Positions 12,494 to 12,789 of a stretch of DNA of 12,789 nucleotides are shown here, piece after piece. The notes below the pieces were generated by a model. That model was not told the DNA's origin, made no database searches, and saw only the letters and a program-made list of their open reading frames with translations. The DNA is from an uncultured Oscillospiraceae bacterium. Its GTDB lineage: Bacteria > Bacillota > Clostridia > Oscillospirales > Oscillospiraceae. Each line of letters starts with the position of its first letter. Position 1 is the first letter of the stretch. Where the stretch lies: contig CAAERF010000385.1 in assembly GCA_900758315.1 (NCBI GenBank), positions 1 to 12,789 on the forward strand. The letters are read 5' to 3'. The position numbers and the translations under genes are program-made.

Positions 12494-12789
12494 ATGGCTA
12501 TGTATAAATCACTTTTTGATCTTTCCCCGGAGCAAACTGCTTCCACGGCGATGCCCCGCACCGTCGTGTTTTCCAACGGAACGGGGAGCGGGAGTATGAC
12601 CATCTGTCCACTGTTTTCGGGGGCAGAACTGTACTACAACGATATGCATCTTGTTCCCTTTGACGAGGCTCCCGCACCAGCGCGGAATGTGATCGAGATC
12701 AACCACTGCCGCGTGGGGCGTTACGAGTGCAGTTTTGGGGCAAATAGCTGCTGCTATCTGGCAGCAGGGGATTTTGCGGTGTGTGCAGC
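12494..12789 (+). CDS. AraC-family transcriptional regulator, N-terminal part (runs off the window)
   Basis: The first 98 codons are present, reading MAMYKSLFDLSPEQTAS and then VIEINHCRVGRYECSF ... CCYLAAGDFAVC. The INHCRVGRYEC pattern followed by a YLxxGD strand is typical of the cupin-like sensing domain of AraC-family regulators in Clostridia. The DNA-binding helix-turn-helix domain would lie beyond 12789. The ATG at 12494-12496 has AGGA 7 nt upstream; a second ATG two codons later is possible. It runs in the same direction as the ATC-hydrolase-like gene and the hydrolase remnant and may have regulated them. Confidence 0.75.
   Translation, partial: MAMYKSLFDLSPEQTASTAMPRTVVFSNGTGSGSMTICPLFSGAELYYNDMHLVPFDEAPAPARNVIEINHCRVGRYECSFGANSCCYLAAGDFAVCA

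Noticed and set aside
1..12789. CRISPR array, reverse transcriptase/retron, toxin-antitoxin pair, tRNA or rRNA
   Set aside because: I looked for these because of the defence-like cargo but saw no regularly spaced repeats, no RT motif, no classic toxin-antitoxin pair and no tRNA/rRNA sequence.

Overview
The gene families point to a Firmicute, most likely a gut member of class Clostridia such as the Oscillospiraceae (Faecalibacterium or Flavonifractor type). The evidence is a PcfB/DUF3801 fragment, DUF5348 and DUF6017 replication-module proteins, a large serine recombinase, Shine-Dalgarno-led genes with several TTG starts, and an L-2-amino-thiazoline-4-carboxylic acid hydrolase-type protein next to an AraC regulator. 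No rRNA or tRNA gene was seen. The window is an accessory region built from decaying and nested mobile elements.

Layout. (1) 24-790, minus: the 3' part of a tyrosine integrase lacking its N-terminal half. (2) 828-3797, minus: a clearly AT-rich cargo block (one sampled line at 2041-2100 is about 32% GC, against about 62% at 8221-8280). It holds four genes: a radical SAM enzyme of the SplB type, a phosphoribosyltransferase-like protein, a MazG-like NTP pyrophosphohydrolase and a C39/papain-like cysteine peptidase. A good promoter precedes the first gene, a second likely promoter lies in the middle, and a terminator closes the block. (3) 3817-5739, minus: an intact large serine recombinase whose promoter lies in a long dyad, plus a 54-aa gene behind a possible transcription attenuator. 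(4) 6007-9668, minus: the replication/mobilisation module of an integrative conjugative or mobilizable element. VapE-family ATPase, DUF5348 and a Cys-rich 72-aa protein look intact; the mobilisation protein, pcfB and the replication initiator are broken by deletions and frameshifts. (5) About 9696-11234, plus: an insertion sequence with a DDE transposase that seems to lack a normal start codon. (6) 11335-12789, plus: chromosome-like genes - the C-terminal scrap of a membrane protein, an ATC-hydrolase-like gene, the frameshifted remnant of an alpha/beta hydrolase, and the start of an AraC-family regulator.

How it fits together. The conjugative element looks immobilised: its integrase is headless, its initiator is frameshifted, and pcfB is fused by deletion to the tail of a mobilisation gene. 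By contrast the serine recombinase and the four cargo genes are intact and appear expressible. The cargo is the most interesting part. Radical SAM, PRTase and NTP pyrophosphohydrolase together suggest making, altering or removing a nucleotide-like metabolite, and the C39-like peptidase adds a possible protein-processing or effector step. I do not recognise this four-gene set as a named system; a role in phage defence or in making a small molecule is inference from gene content and location only.
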